A stretch of DNA of 64,000 nt from Eubacteriales bacterium (GCA_030536755.1 JAUNPJ010000006.1:1-64000); one strand, 5' to 3'. Positions 9,684 through 18,451 are shown, counted from the stretch's first letter. Numbers and translations are program-made. The notes: generated by a model not told the origin, from the letters alone.

Positions 9684-9712
9684 TTGTATATTATGTCTGA
9701 ATCGTCTAAAAT
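9684..9712 (+). promoter_or_regulatory. Candidate promoter for the NhaC gene
   Basis: TTGTAT (9684-9689) and TAAAAT (9707-9712) have 17-bp spacing, about 100 bp upstream of the NhaC start. The match is moderate. Confidence 0.45.
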
Positions 9713-9808
9713 AGAAAACATATTAATGAAAATACTGCATTGCGCGGAGCATATTTATGCACTGTCGTCTGTGCAGAGCAGTACAAAAGAAGGATGGGAG
9801 TGAGAGTT

Positions 9809-11329
9809 ATGGATGGTTCAATGTTCATTGGAACCTGGTGGTCACTGGTACCGCCGCTGCTGGCTATTGTATTGGCCCTTGTGACAAAAGAGGTGTACAG
9901 TTCGCTGTTCATCGGTGTGGCTGTCGGCGCATTCCTGTATACGGGATTTCACCCGTGGGATGCATTTGTGGCATTTTTTGAGATCATGAAAGGAAGCATG
10001 AATCTGAATATTCTGATCTTCGATGTTCTCCTTGGTATGATCATCGTATTGATGGCAAGGTCCGGAGGTTCGGCTGCCTACGGAAACTGGGCAGGAAAGA
10101 AAATTAAATCCAAAAAAAGCGCGCTGCTGGCAACGACAGGTCTTGGCGTGCTGATCTTTGTGGATGACTATTTTAACTGTCTGACGGTTGGTTCTGTTAT
10201 GCGTCCGGTAACGGACCGTTTTAAAGTATCCAGAGCGAAGCTGGCTTATATCATTGATGCAACCGCAGCGCCGATCTGTATCATTGCACCGATTTCCAGC
10301 TGGGCGGCAGCGGTCAATTCCTATGTGCCGGAGGATGCGGGAATCACAGGATTCCAGCTGTTTTTGCGTACAATTCCATATAACCTGTACGCACTGCTGA
10401 CATTGGGAATGGTGCTTTATATTATTTTGACCGGTTTTGATTTTGGTCTGATGAAGATTCATGAGAAAAATGCAGAAAAAGGCGATCTGTTTACTTCGGG
10501 TGGTGAAGAGTTTGCGCAGCCGGAGGAGGCAAAAGATGAGAAGGCAGGTCATGTGATTGACCTGGTACTGCCGGTTGCAATCCTGATTGTCAGCGCAGTA
10601 GGTGCGATGATCTACACCGGTTATCAGGGTGGCGCTACCGGTATTATCACAGCGTTTGCCGGATGTGACGCAGAGACAAGTCTGATTTTTGCGACAACGA
10701 TCACGATTTTGTGTATGTTTGTTTTCTATCTGCCGAGAAAAGTCATTACTTTCAAAGGTTTTATGGAATGTTTTGTAGAAGGATTCAAGCTGATGGTACC
10801 TGCAGTTATGATCTTGATTTTTGCATGGTCTCTGAAAGGAATGGGCGATGCACTTGGAATCGCAGACTTTGTATCTAAAGTTGTTGGTGACAATGCTTCC
10901 GCAAGTGTTCTGATTCCTGCACTTATGTTTATGATTGCAATCTTCCTTGGATTTTCCACAGGAACAAGCTGGGGAACGTTTGCGATTCTGGTGCCGATCG
11001 TTGTGGCAATGTTCCCGAATCCAAATCAGCTTGAGATGATGATCATTGCGGTTTCGGCAGTTCTGGCCGGTGCTGTATGCGGAGACCATGTATCGCCGAT
11101 TTCGGATACTACGGTTATGTCTTCTGCGGGTGCACAGAGTAATCATATCAACCATGTATCGACACAGATGCAGTATGCAGCGGTCGTTGCGATTGTATGT
11201 ATCGTTGGATATATATTTGCAGGTATTGTAAAAGTATGGTGGATTACACTGATCTTTAGTTTTGCTCTGCTGTTTGCTGTACTGACTGTCATGAAGAAAA
11301 TGTTTGACGGGAAAGAGGCAAAGAACTAA
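9809..11329 (+). CDS. Na+/H+ antiporter, NhaC family
   Basis: A polytopic membrane antiporter of 506 residues with about 11-13 hydrophobic helices. NhaC-family hallmarks are GVLIFVDDYFNCLTVG (the intramembrane Asp pair), a GFSTGTSWGTFAILVPI helix and the GDHVSPISDTTVMSSAG motif. The start at 9809 follows GGGAGTGAGAGTT; an earlier in-frame ATG at 9740 lacks such a site. Related NhaC-type carriers exchange malate/lactate or amino acids, so the true substrate could be an organic anion with Na+. The next gene starts on the base after its stop codon, suggesting co-transcription. Confidence 0.9.
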   Translation: MDGSMFIGTWWSLVPPLLAIVLALVTKEVYSSLFIGVAVGAFLYTGFHPWDAFVAFFEIMKGSMNLNILIFDVLLGMIIVLMARSGGSAAYGNWAGKKIKSKKSALLATTGLGVLIFVDDYFNCLTVGSVMRPVTDRFKVSRAKLAYIIDATAAPICIIAPISSWAAAVNSYVPEDAGITGFQLFLRTIPYNLYALLTLGMVLYIILTGFDFGLMKIHEKNAEKGDLFTSGGEEFAQPEEAKDEKAGHVIDLVLPVAILIVSAVGAMIYTGYQGGATGIITAFAGCDAETSLIFATTITILCMFVFYLPRKVITFKGFMECFVEGFKLMVPAVMILIFAWSLKGMGDALGIADFVSKVVGDNASASVLIPALMFMIAIFLGFSTGTSWGTFAILVPIVVAMFPNPNQLEMMIIAVSAVLAGAVCGDHVSPISDTTVMSSAGAQSNHINHVSTQMQYAAVVAIVCIVGYIFAGIVKVWWITLIFSFALLFAVLTVMKKMFDGKEAKN

Positions 11330-11944
11330 ATGAGCAGGATTGATGTGCCGTATATCGACCAGAGTGGACGTTATCCGACGGGATGTGAGAGCGTTTCCGC
11401 GGTCATGCTTCTGCAGTTTCTGGGCTGTTCGGTTACGGTCGATGAATTGATTGAAAACGACTTGAAGCAAAAAGCGTTTGAAGAGCGTGACGGATTGCTG
11501 TTTGGGCCGGATCCGTGGAACTGTTTCTGCGGCAGTCCGTATGACGATGAGTCCTTTGGGTGCTATGCACCGGTGATCTGTGAGGCGCTGAACCACTATT
11601 TTTCCAGAACGGGAAATACACAGTATGAGGCAGTAGACGAGACAGGAACTTCGATGAAAGAGCTTCGCAGAAAGTATATCGATGCGGGGATGCCGGTGGT
11701 ATTCTGGGCAGCAATCAATATGAGGGAGCCGATCATCGGACCGTCGTGGAGACTTCTTGAGACGGGAGAGGAATTTACCTGGATTTCCAACGAACACTGC
11801 ATGCTTTTAGTCGGTTACGATGAAGAGGGGTACTGGTTCAACGATCCTTATGAAAATAATGGCGTGATCCATTATCCGAAAGACGTCACAGAAGACCGCC
11901 ATCGAGTGCAGTACAGTATGGCAGTCGGTGTGCGGAACGTGTAA
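11330..11944 (+). CDS. C39-like (papain-fold) peptidase, YvpB type
   Basis: A 204-residue C39_2-family protein. The catalytic region is DQSGRYPTGCESVSAVMLLQ (C near residue 20), followed by HCMLLVGYDEEGYWFNDPY, where the His and Asp complete the papain-like triad. There is no signal peptide or membrane helix, so it may act in the cytoplasm or be exported by another route. It starts directly after the NhaC stop codon without a strong ribosome site of its own, which implies translational coupling. Homologues are annotated as C39 family peptidases; the substrate is unknown. Confidence 0.8.
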   Translation: MSRIDVPYIDQSGRYPTGCESVSAVMLLQFLGCSVTVDELIENDLKQKAFEERDGLLFGPDPWNCFCGSPYDDESFGCYAPVICEALNHYFSRTGNTQYEAVDETGTSMKELRRKYIDAGMPVVFWAAINMREPIIGPSWRLLETGEEFTWISNEHCMLLVGYDEEGYWFNDPYENNGVIHYPKDVTEDRHRVQYSMAVGVRNV

Positions 11945-11964
11945 TAATTGAAGAAATAGAAATG

Positions 11965-12012
11965 TCCCATAGGAGTGTATAATGAAAAGCATTACATCCT
12001 ATGGGATATTTT
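11965..12012 (+). terminator. Intrinsic terminator
   Basis: TCCCATAGGA (11965-11974) pairs with TCCTATGGGA (11997-12006), with an inner TGTA/TACA extension, then TATTTTATT. It closes the nhaC-C39 unit and lies between convergent units. Confidence 0.7.
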
Positions 12013-12068
12013 ATTCTGGGTAAAGAGTTTTAAATTGGCATCAAACGGCAGTGGCATTCAGATGTTCT

Positions 12069-12434
12069 TTATAAGGCATTGTTTATGAGTTGTTTTTGAA
12101 ATTCCTCAACTTTTGCAAGTGCCTCAATATATGTTTCTTCATATTTTCCTTTAAAATCAGTTAACTCGTCTTTTAATGAAGCGATATTTACAACTGTCTG
12201 TTTGTGAGTCCGGAGAAATGAGTCATTATGTAAAAACGTGTATACTGTTTTATCAAGCGGAATGTCATAATTTGTATCAACCTTACTTCGATCGGATACT
12301 TTTGATATTGGTAAGATGACGTAATCTCCGGAGTCAGCTTTTCCGATAATCAAACAAGGTCTGCTTTTAAATTTGCGTTGTTTGGCAATGCTGTCATAGT
12401 AAGGGACCATTGACTTATATGCTTTTCCTATCAT
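12069..12434 (-). CDS. PemK/MazF-like toxin paired with a Panacea antitoxin
   Basis: A 121-residue protein whose N-terminal half resembles the PemK/MazF ribonuclease fold: KFKSRPCLIIGKADSGDYVILPISKVSD has the RPxLI and ILPIS strands of that family. The C-terminal ~50 residues are charged and helical. Its ATG overlaps the antitoxin stop (ATGA at 12431-12434), the tight coupling usual for toxin-antitoxin pairs. The gene order is antitoxin first. By analogy it would cut mRNA when released, but the match is to a divergent branch and activity is inferred. Confidence 0.7.
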   Translation of the reverse strand: MIGKAYKSMVPYYDSIAKQRKFKSRPCLIIGKADSGDYVILPISKVSDRSKVDTNYDIPLDKTVYTFLHNDSFLRTHKQTVVNIASLKDELTDFKGKYEETYIEALAKVEEFQKQLINNAL

Positions 12435-12925
12435 GCTTTTTCCTCGTAGTCTTCAAATTCATCAATATACATATCCCACATTGAATCATATGGTCTTACT
12501 TTTTCTGCATCTTTTCTGATATCGTCTAATTTCAATGGTACATTTCCATTTTCATGAGGTGCAAGTCCTTTTCTGGAATTAGACCATGAGATTTCGGCAT
12601 GTGAAATCTGACTTAATTTCCAAGATGCAAGTTCTCCGTACTGAAGAATGATATTCTTTACAATATAAGCACTTGGTTCTGTTATAGATTGTGGAATATC
12701 ATTTAATATTTCACCTTGACAGAAATTATTTCTTACAGCAACACAAACCGGACCGAAACGCCATCCTTCAAATACATCTTCAAAGAGAGGCTCGCCTGTT
12801 AATGCAATACTTTCTCTTTGAGAAAAGTACAGCAATTTATGAAGTTTCATTTCATCAATGGGTTCGCCGGATATTTTGCGATACTCATCACAAATATAGC
12901 GTGCAACACTAATTGCCCTTTCCAT
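12431..12925 (-). CDS. Panacea-domain (SocA/DUF4065-like) antitoxin
   Basis: 164 residues from the ATG at 12925, preceded by GGAGGAATAATT. The sequence MERAISVARYICDEYRKIS, then MKLHKLLYFSQRESIALTGEPLFED and GWRFGPVC, is the Panacea/SocA signature (KLHKLLYFSQ plus the W-x-x-GPV block). Panacea proteins are antitoxin domains that pair with many unrelated toxins. In-frame sequence continues upstream but has no other convincing start. It overlaps the toxin gene by 4 nt, making a two-gene module on the minus strand. Confidence in family is high; neutralisation of the neighbour is inferred from context. Confidence 0.78.
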   Translation of the reverse strand: MERAISVARYICDEYRKISGEPIDEMKLHKLLYFSQRESIALTGEPLFEDVFEGWRFGPVCVAVRNNFCQGEILNDIPQSITEPSAYIVKNIILQYGELASWKLSQISHAEISWSNSRKGLAPHENGNVPLKLDDIRKDAEKVRPYDSMWDMYIDEFEDYEEKA

Positions 12926-13094
12926 AATTATTCCTCCATTCTTTTCTTGTAATAATAAAGCCATGAAAGCATGGCACCAATAATGAAAAAATCTACAAGA
13001 AAAGATCATTCTCCAAATATAGAATATCATAATAAAGCATATTTGTGTGTTAAATTTCCATGAACTTTTACGATAAAGAAAATCATATGCGAAG

Positions 13095-14309
13095 CTATTT
13101 TGATTGAGCTTTTTGAAATAGTTGACAAGCAAATGTTCCTATTGTAGCCATAATCCCAGAAATTAGAAAAATATAAAAGAAGCCATTGATGGGGGCTATG
13201 TCCAATGTTTTTCCGGAAAGATAATAATAGAAGGAATCCGGAGAATATGCCAGGAAGGAAATCACGCTGTATGCAAGTCCGGACAGGTAAGGAGGAAGTC
13301 CTGTTTCTGTCACAATAACAAGAGACATACTTTTTCCCAGTGATACGAAGAAACACAGAAGAAGGATGCACACCAATGTTCCGACTGCATTTTCTCTGAA
13401 AAGAAAAATCATAGGTATCATAGCAAAGATATAAAGTATAAATGCACCTTTCATCAGTCGGACAGCCGATTGAATCTTATCTGTGATGTGCCCCGCGATT
13501 GGGGCTGCAACCAGAATTACTACATACATTCTTAAAATGGTTACTGCATTGACTACGCTGCTGGGAAGGTGAAATTCACTGGTCAGGTAAGGCAGCGTAT
13601 AGGTCAGGTTGGAAAAATTAATGTAATTTGCAAAAATAATCAATCCTGCAAGCCAAAAGCGTTTGTTGCGCAAAATAATCTTGAGTGAACGCAGATCAAA
13701 AAGTCCTCCGGATTTTTCAGCTTTAGGAATGGAAGGAAACCATAGGACAGTACACACTGCGCTCAAAAAATTCAGGATAGAAAACAATATCAGAAGATAT
13801 TTCAATCCTGTCTGAGGGCTTTCAGAGGCTGAGGTAACGCCAAAACCTGCCAGCGAAATAACACTTCCAAAAATACTCGAAAAAATATAAAACTTTGCGT
13901 AAGCTTCTCCCTGATGAAAGGGACCTCCTATGTTCTGCATCGCAGAAAGATAGGCAGGATAGAAAGTGGCATTGACCAGAAAACCGACAAGTCCGAATAC
14001 GATCAGTAATACCGGGTAGGGAGGAAGAAAAGATAAAAACAGTGAAAATCCTCCCAGTAAGGTCAGTGATCCGGTCATCAGACATTTCGATGAAAATCTG
14101 GTCTGAAAAAAGGTGCCGCAAAGATAAGCAAACATGGCACATATACCACAGATACTGAAAATTTCTCCTACCTGTGTGTTTGTGATGGAAAAACCATACT
14201 GAACAGAAGAATAGTAAAGAGATTTCATAATCTGAAGATTGTAAATGGCATCGTAGGAAAAAGACACGATCACCAGAGCGGTCAGAAAATTGGGCTTTAT
14301 TTTTTGCAT
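13095..14309 (-). CDS. MFS transporter 1 of the GlpP-leader island
   Basis: About 404 residues with 12 hydrophobic segments, a major facilitator. The start MQKIKPNFLTALVIVSFSYDAIYN is chosen at 14309 because GAGG lies 8 nt upstream; an ATG at 14315 is only 2 nt from it. The region between helices 2 and 3 and the mid-loop basic segment fit MFS, but no substrate motif is recognised. It has its own promoter and an attenuator leader of the AGAGA type, so its expression should follow that of the rest of the island. It probably imports the island's substrate or a relative of it. Confidence 0.85.
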   Translation of the reverse strand: MQKIKPNFLTALVIVSFSYDAIYNLQIMKSLYYSSVQYGFSITNTQVGEIFSICGICAMFAYLCGTFFQTRFSSKCLMTGSLTLLGGFSLFLSFLPPYPVLLIVFGLVGFLVNATFYPAYLSAMQNIGGPFHQGEAYAKFYIFSSIFGSVISLAGFGVTSASESPQTGLKYLLILFSILNFLSAVCTVLWFPSIPKAEKSGGLFDLRSLKIILRNKRFWLAGLIIFANYINFSNLTYTLPYLTSEFHLPSSVVNAVTILRMYVVILVAAPIAGHITDKIQSAVRLMKGAFILYIFAMIPMIFLFRENAVGTLVCILLLCFFVSLGKSMSLVIVTETGLPPYLSGLAYSVISFLAYSPDSFYYYLSGKTLDIAPINGFFYIFLISGIMATIGTFACQLFQKAQSK

Positions 14310-14321
14310 ATTCATAACCTC

Positions 14322-14366
14322 AAAAAAAGCAGGACTTCACCTCTTTTCAAATGCGAAGTTACCTGC
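14322..14366 (-). terminator. Leader terminator A (upstream of MFS 1)
   Basis: On the minus strand GCAGG-TA-ACTTC pairs with GAAGT-CCTGC and is followed by seven T (plus-strand A at 14322-14328). The 5' arm uses the GTAACTTC that is also the 3' arm of the antiterminator hairpin, so the two folds exclude each other. Confidence 0.8.
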
Positions 14367-14422
14367 TCTCTAATTCTCTAAAGTAACTAACTTCATTATA
14401 AAAAAAGTATACAAAATGTCAA
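14357..14422 (-). promoter_or_regulatory. Promoter and AGAGA-type antiterminator hairpin A
   Basis: Minus-strand TTGACA (14422-14417), 16-bp spacer, TATAAT (14400-14395). The transcript then holds AGTTAC (14388-14383), TTT, AGAGA, ATT, AGAGA, GCAG, GTAACT (14362-14357). This is one of four leaders with the pattern AGUURC-N3/4-AGAGA-N3/4-AGAGA-N2/4-GUAACU. I infer that a bound protein, the island's GlpP homologue, stabilises it and blocks terminator A. Confidence 0.75.
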
Positions 14423-14504
14423 GAGAATTTAAAGAAAAATATATGAGAAAAGAGCAGCTCTTTTTTAGAAAGAACTGCCCTTAGGGGATGATGACAAAAG
14501 GCGA

Positions 14505-15755
14505 TTAAGCGGCCTTTTTGAGATTATCTTTTTTGATGATTCTGCTCAGAACTAATGCAAATACGATACAGAGTACTGCTGCAACCAGAGCATAAGCCCA
14601 TGTCATTTTGAAACCTGCAGCGCCGTAGTTATCCATCCAGGAACCAACCAGTGTGTACATAAATAAGTCAGGTGTATAGCCAAGGCAGGATGCAATACCG
14701 GAAACACGACCACTCATTTCTACAGGAATTCCGGCATCGTCATGTACGGCGAAGTACTGGCTTCTGACTGCATAGATAAAGAGAAGACCAAACATAAAAT
14801 TTACAATGATGGCTCCAACAAGGCTTGCCTGTACAGGAAGAACGAGGAATAATCCGAAGGAAACTGCCAGCAGACCGCATCCTCCTACGATAACCTTAAT
14901 TCTGGAGTGAAGTTTATCAGCAAGGAAACCGCCGAGAATTCCGCCAAGTCCCTGAACAAGATAGCGGATACCACCCAGAGTAGAGCCGGTAGCCTCGGAT
15001 AATCCATAGTAATTTACAGCATAAGTATTTACATAGCCAATCAGTCCATATACGCTGTAGGCTGTAAAGATGATGGCAACCAGAATCCATACACGTGGAA
15101 TAGTAAGTGCTTTGAACATACCCTTTGTTACTTCCATCAGGCTCTCTGTATGTTCTTCTTTCTTTGTATCCTCAATAAAGATGAAATTGAGAATACCGAT
15201 GATGATGACAACAATAGAGCATACTTTGATCGCTGCTGATGTTCCCAGAATTTCATTGCCGGATGCAGCAAAATGGCTGTATGCAGCTGTCATGCCGAAT
15301 ACCAGAAGTGCATTTAAAATACCGCGCAGACCTTCCTGTAAGCCGAAGAGACGACCCTGTTCTTCCGGAGTACCCAGCATACGTGTGGCTTTGATACATG
15401 CGGACCAGTAGGTAATAATAGTAGAAATACCCATTAATACAAAAATCATTCTTGCAATATTGTAGCTTGGGAAGGTTGAAAACCAAAGTCCCAGAAGTCC
15501 TGTTACAATAAAGGAGAAGGTCAGCAGTTTTCTTGCTGAGAATTTGTCGGCAACAATACCGCCTATGAAATAGGACAGAGTTGCCATGGTGGCATACCCG
15601 GATGAGAGCAGACCCATCTGAGCATTCGTCAGATTCATTGCACTCTGAATCTGAGGGTAGAAAGTTTCTCTGATGTATGGAAGCTGGAAGATGATTCCGG
15701 CACCGGCAGCCAGAAGAAGCAGTGTTCCATACTTTTTGATAAAAGCTTTGTTCAT
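14505..15755 (-). CDS. MFS transporter 2 of the GlpP-leader island
   Basis: A 416-residue major facilitator with 12 helices. It begins MNKAFIKKYGTLLLLAAGAGI and contains the MFS-type loop GGIVADKFSARKLL after helix 2. The start at 15755 follows GGAGGGAAATCAC; an ATG 5 codons earlier is closer to the ribosome site. It is not a recent duplicate of MFS 1, since the two differ throughout. The divergent promoter region (15756-16182) carries one AGAGA leader for this gene and one for the oxidase operon. The substrate is unknown. Confidence 0.87.
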   Translation of the reverse strand: MNKAFIKKYGTLLLLAAGAGIIFQLPYIRETFYPQIQSAMNLTNAQMGLLSSGYATMATLSYFIGGIVADKFSARKLLTFSFIVTGLLGLWFSTFPSYNIARMIFVLMGISTIITYWSACIKATRMLGTPEEQGRLFGLQEGLRGILNALLVFGMTAAYSHFAASGNEILGTSAAIKVCSIVVIIIGILNFIFIEDTKKEEHTESLMEVTKGMFKALTIPRVWILVAIIFTAYSVYGLIGYVNTYAVNYYGLSEATGSTLGGIRYLVQGLGGILGGFLADKLHSRIKVIVGGCGLLAVSFGLFLVLPVQASLVGAIIVNFMFGLLFIYAVRSQYFAVHDDAGIPVEMSGRVSGIASCLGYTPDLFMYTLVGSWMDNYGAAGFKMTWAYALVAAVLCIVFALVLSRIIKKDNLKKAA

Positions 15756-15816
15756 GTGATTTCCCTCCATATTTTTTTACTTTTGTGATTCTCCGACTTA
15801 CCTGTTTGAGCAAAAG

Positions 15817-15869
15817 AAAAAGAGGCAACTTCTACGGGAAAATAAATATTCCCAATAGAAGTTACCTCT
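15817..15869 (-). terminator. Leader terminator B (upstream of MFS 2)
   Basis: On the minus strand AGAGGTAACTTCTA pairs with TAGAAGTTGCCTCT (one G-T pair), extended by TTGGGAA with TTCCCG, then T5. It is very stable and includes the GTAACTT that is the 3' arm of hairpin B. Confidence 0.85.
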
Positions 15870-15928
15870 CTCTGCGCTCTCTGTAAGTAACTTGGCTTTA
15901 TCATAAAGCAAAGTATCAGAGTTGTCAA
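15860..15928 (-). promoter_or_regulatory. Promoter and AGAGA-type antiterminator hairpin B
   Basis: Minus-strand TTGACA (15928-15923), 17-bp spacer, TATGAT (15905-15900). The transcript has AGTTAC (15892-15887), TTAC, AGAGA, GCGC, AGAGA, GAG, GTAACT (15865-15860). It has the same layout as A, C and D and competes with terminator B. Confidence 0.78.
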
Positions 15929-15978
15929 TCTGACAAAAGATACAAAAGAAAGGAGAAAATAGTGTACAAAATGCACAA

Positions 15979-16046
15979 TTGACAAATGGGCGCAAAACGT
16001 ATTATAGTGATAACAGTTACAGAAGAGATGGAAGAGAAACGTAACT
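15979..16046 (+). promoter_or_regulatory. Promoter and AGAGA-type antiterminator hairpin D
   Basis: TTGACA at 15979-15984 and TATAGT at 16003-16008 (18-bp spacer). The leader has AGTTAC (16015-16020), AGA, AGAGA (16024-16028), TGGA, AGAGA (16033-16037), AAC, GTAACT (16041-16046). It drives the eight-gene operon that includes the GlpP gene itself, so the regulator is probably autoregulated. Confidence 0.75.
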
Positions 16047-16100
16047 CACACGTACCGGGGTCTATCCGGATACTGGCGAGGGTCTTTCTCTTCTTTTTTT
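16031..16100 (+). terminator. Leader terminator D (upstream of the oxidase-ETF operon)
   Basis: GAAGAGAAA (16031-16039) pairs with TTTCTCTTC (16085-16093), followed by T7. An inner CCGG/CCGG hairpin lies between. The left arm consumes the second AGAGA box and the stem encloses the GTAACT arm of hairpin D, so the two structures exclude each other. Confidence 0.72.
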
Positions 16101-16182
16101 ATTGCCATAACCGGAGAGAGGCTCAGCCGAAAGAGTATCGTGAAAAACAACAATGTAATGTAAAAAAGAAAGGAGAAACATT

Positions 16183-17652
16183 ATGGCAGCATTAACAAGA
16201 GAACAGATTGTAGCAGGCTTAACAGAGAGATTAGGAGCGGATCAGGTAATTACAGACGAGACAGTATTAAAAGAAAGCAGTATTGACCGCTACAGAAAAT
16301 TTGAACAGTGTCACGAAGTATACACACAGCCAATTCCGGCAGCAGTTGTATATGTAAAAAGTACAGAGGATGTACAGAAGGTTCTGAAATTTGCCAATGA
16401 GAACAAAATCAATGTGGTTCCGAGAACGGGACATTCCGCAATTGAGGGCGGACTGGAAACTGCTCTGGAAAACTCCATCGTTGTAGATGGCTCTACTATG
16501 AATAAAGTACTGAAAGTAGACAAATACAATATGCAGGTAACCTGTCAGTGTGGAGTTCCTCTGCAGGATCTGGATGATATGTTAAGAGAGCAGGGATATA
16601 CAACAGGACATTCTCCACAGTCCAAACCACTGGCTCAGATGGGAGGCCTGGTTGCTACAAGAAGTATCGGACAGTTTTCTACTTTATATGGTGGAATCGA
16701 GGATATGGTAGTTGGTCTTGAGGTGGTATTCCCGAATGGTGAAATCTGCAGAATCAAAAATGTACCAAGAAGAGCGGCAGGTCCCGATATCAGACATATT
16801 GTAATTGGTAACGAAGGTGCATTGTGCTATATTACAGAAGTTACTGTAAAGATGTTTAAATATCAGCCGGAGAATAATATTTACATGGGATACACCATTC
16901 CATCTATGAAAGATGGTTTTGATGCACTGCGTGCAGTCATGGCAGAGGGATACAAACCATCCATTGCACGTCTGTATGACGCAGCAGATGCAAGCTTACA
17001 TTTTGACTGGTCCGGTGATCAGAATGTACTGATTTTCATGGCAGAAGGTCCAGCAGGAGTGACAAAAGCCACAGCAGAGGGAATTGAGAAAATCGTGTCC
17101 GGTTTCGATGGAGTAAAAGTCGTAGATCCGAAGATTATTGAAAAATGGTTTATGGGACTGAACTGGGGTGCAGAGCAGATTGCTGAGGAAAGAGAAGAAA
17201 TCCTTGCGACAAACAATATTGGTATCACAACAGAGGTTTCCGGATGCTGGGACTGCATTTATGAAATCTATGACAATGCCTGCAAACGTATTATGAATGA
17301 AGTGCCGGATATGACTTTGATGGGCGGACATTCTTCTCATAGTTACATAAACGGAACTAATATGTACTTTGTATATTATTATAATGTAGTTGATTGTGCA
17401 CCAGAAGAAGAAATTACAAAATATCACAACCAGATCAACCGCATCATCTGCGAAGAAGTAATCAAACACGGCGGTTCTATTGTTCACCATCACGGACTTG
17501 GAAAAGCCAGAGCTCACTGTGTATGGGATGAGTATGGCACTTCCTTCTATATGCTTGATACATTGAAAAAAGCTTTTGATCCAAACGGTATTATGAATAT
17601 GGGAACTTTGATTCCGATTAAGCATGATGCTGAGAATCCTTGGAACTTTTAG
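16183..17652 (+). CDS. FAD-linked oxidase 1 (GlcD / AGPS-like)
   Basis: A 489-residue flavoprotein of the FAD_binding_4/FAD-oxidase_C type (glycolate oxidase subunit D, D-lactate dehydrogenase and alkyl-DHAP synthase group). The FAD-binding PCMH segment is NVVPRTGHSAIEGGLE, about residues 85-100, and AGPDIRHIVIGNEGALCYIT, about 205-225. The C-terminus ends with DPNGIMNMGTLIP as in GlcD. It should oxidise a 2-hydroxy acid or related alcohol and pass electrons to the ETF encoded next. The start follows AAAGGAGAAACATT. Its 3' end overlaps the next gene by 29 nt. Substrate not identified. Confidence 0.85.
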   Translation: MAALTREQIVAGLTERLGADQVITDETVLKESSIDRYRKFEQCHEVYTQPIPAAVVYVKSTEDVQKVLKFANENKINVVPRTGHSAIEGGLETALENSIVVDGSTMNKVLKVDKYNMQVTCQCGVPLQDLDDMLREQGYTTGHSPQSKPLAQMGGLVATRSIGQFSTLYGGIEDMVVGLEVVFPNGEICRIKNVPRRAAGPDIRHIVIGNEGALCYITEVTVKMFKYQPENNIYMGYTIPSMKDGFDALRAVMAEGYKPSIARLYDAADASLHFDWSGDQNVLIFMAEGPAGVTKATAEGIEKIVSGFDGVKVVDPKIIEKWFMGLNWGAEQIAEEREEILATNNIGITTEVSGCWDCIYEIYDNACKRIMNEVPDMTLMGGHSSHSYINGTNMYFVYYYNVVDCAPEEEITKYHNQINRIICEEVIKHGGSIVHHHGLGKARAHCVWDEYGTSFYMLDTLKKAFDPNGIMNMGTLIPIKHDAENPWNF

Positions 17653-18451
17653 GGTAGTCCCGGATTTGGATCTGCTGTCCGAGGAGGACTGGGCAGTTCA
17701 TGAGAAAAATCTGGTAGATACAAGCTTCGTTAAAACGATATGGAACTGTTTTGATGAAAGTGCCCTTGAATTTATGCTGAGGCTTTCCGAAAACTCGGAA
17801 AGCCTTGGCATTCCTGTACAGCTTGATGCAATGACAGTGGGAAACAGTATTTGCGAAAATTATTTGCGCACCCTGTATGCATTGGGCTTTGAAAAAGCCG
17901 TTAGGATTCAAGCAGAGGAAGAACTTCAGTTCCAGCCGGAACTGATTGCCGCACTGATTACGGAATATTGGGAATGTTTTGGTGGTCAGGATGTCATTGT
18001 GATGGGACAAAGAAGTGCCGACGGAACGAACGGAAAGGTTCCGCTTCTTGTGGCAGAAAAACTGAGATGGCCTTGTGTGACGCAAGTGATGGGAATTTCC
18101 ATGGAGGATGAGGCGCACCTTCGGGTGAGCAGTAAAATGGATGACTGTGTGTGTACACAGACCGTAAAAATACCATGCGTTCTTGTGGTGGGAGATGCAC
18201 CAGCCGCATTTTTGCGTGTGCCCACATTAAAAGATCGTATGACAAAAGGAAAACGGGCGATTGAAACTCATTCGTTGGATGAGTTTGAAGTCTGGAAGCA
18301 ATGGAACACATCTGACAGCAGTGTCTGTCTGGTGCACATGGAGGCTGTTGCAGAAAAACGGGATGGAATCCTGATTCAGGGGGATTCTGTTCAGGAAAAA
18401 GTGAAGCTTTTGTATAAAGCCTACCTGAGAGAAAGGTTGGAGCAGCTATGA
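17624..18451 (+). CDS. Electron transfer flavoprotein beta-like subunit 1
   Basis: A 275-residue EtfB homologue, more divergent than the second one. It keeps the N-terminal fold (RILGTFRVVPDLDLL), FDESALEFMLRLSE for the usual D-x-x-ALE-A-x-x segment, and GQRSADGTNGKVPLLVAEKL in place of the canonical TDGDTAQV nucleotide loop. With EtfA it would accept electrons from FAD oxidase 1. The altered loop (ADGTNGKV) makes NAD binding and bifurcation uncertain for this copy. It starts inside the 3' end of the oxidase gene and shares an ATGA overlap with the next gene. Confidence 0.8.
   Translation: MMLRILGTFRVVPDLDLLSEEDWAVHEKNLVDTSFVKTIWNCFDESALEFMLRLSENSESLGIPVQLDAMTVGNSICENYLRTLYALGFEKAVRIQAEEELQFQPELIAALITEYWECFGGQDVIVMGQRSADGTNGKVPLLVAEKLRWPCVTQVMGISMEDEAHLRVSSKMDDCVCTQTVKIPCVLVVGDAPAAFLRVPTLKDRMTKGKRAIETHSLDEFEVWKQWNTSDSSVCLVHMEAVAEKRDGILIQGDSVQEKVKLLYKAYLRERLEQL

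Larger units (their letters stand above)
15756..16182. other. Divergent control region with two AGAGA-type attenuators
   Basis: This 427-bp gap has no gene I can support. It holds two back-to-back promoters, with minus-strand leader B for MFS 2 and plus-strand leader D for the oxidase-ETF operon, each with an antiterminator hairpin and an overlapping terminator. Short open frames here lack ribosome sites. Confidence 0.75.

Noticed and set aside
9842-11797. A 651-codon open frame on the minus strand opposite nhaC
   Set aside because: It runs antisense to a well-supported NhaC gene, has no ribosome site, and its translation is rich in Cys, His and Arg with no domain pattern.
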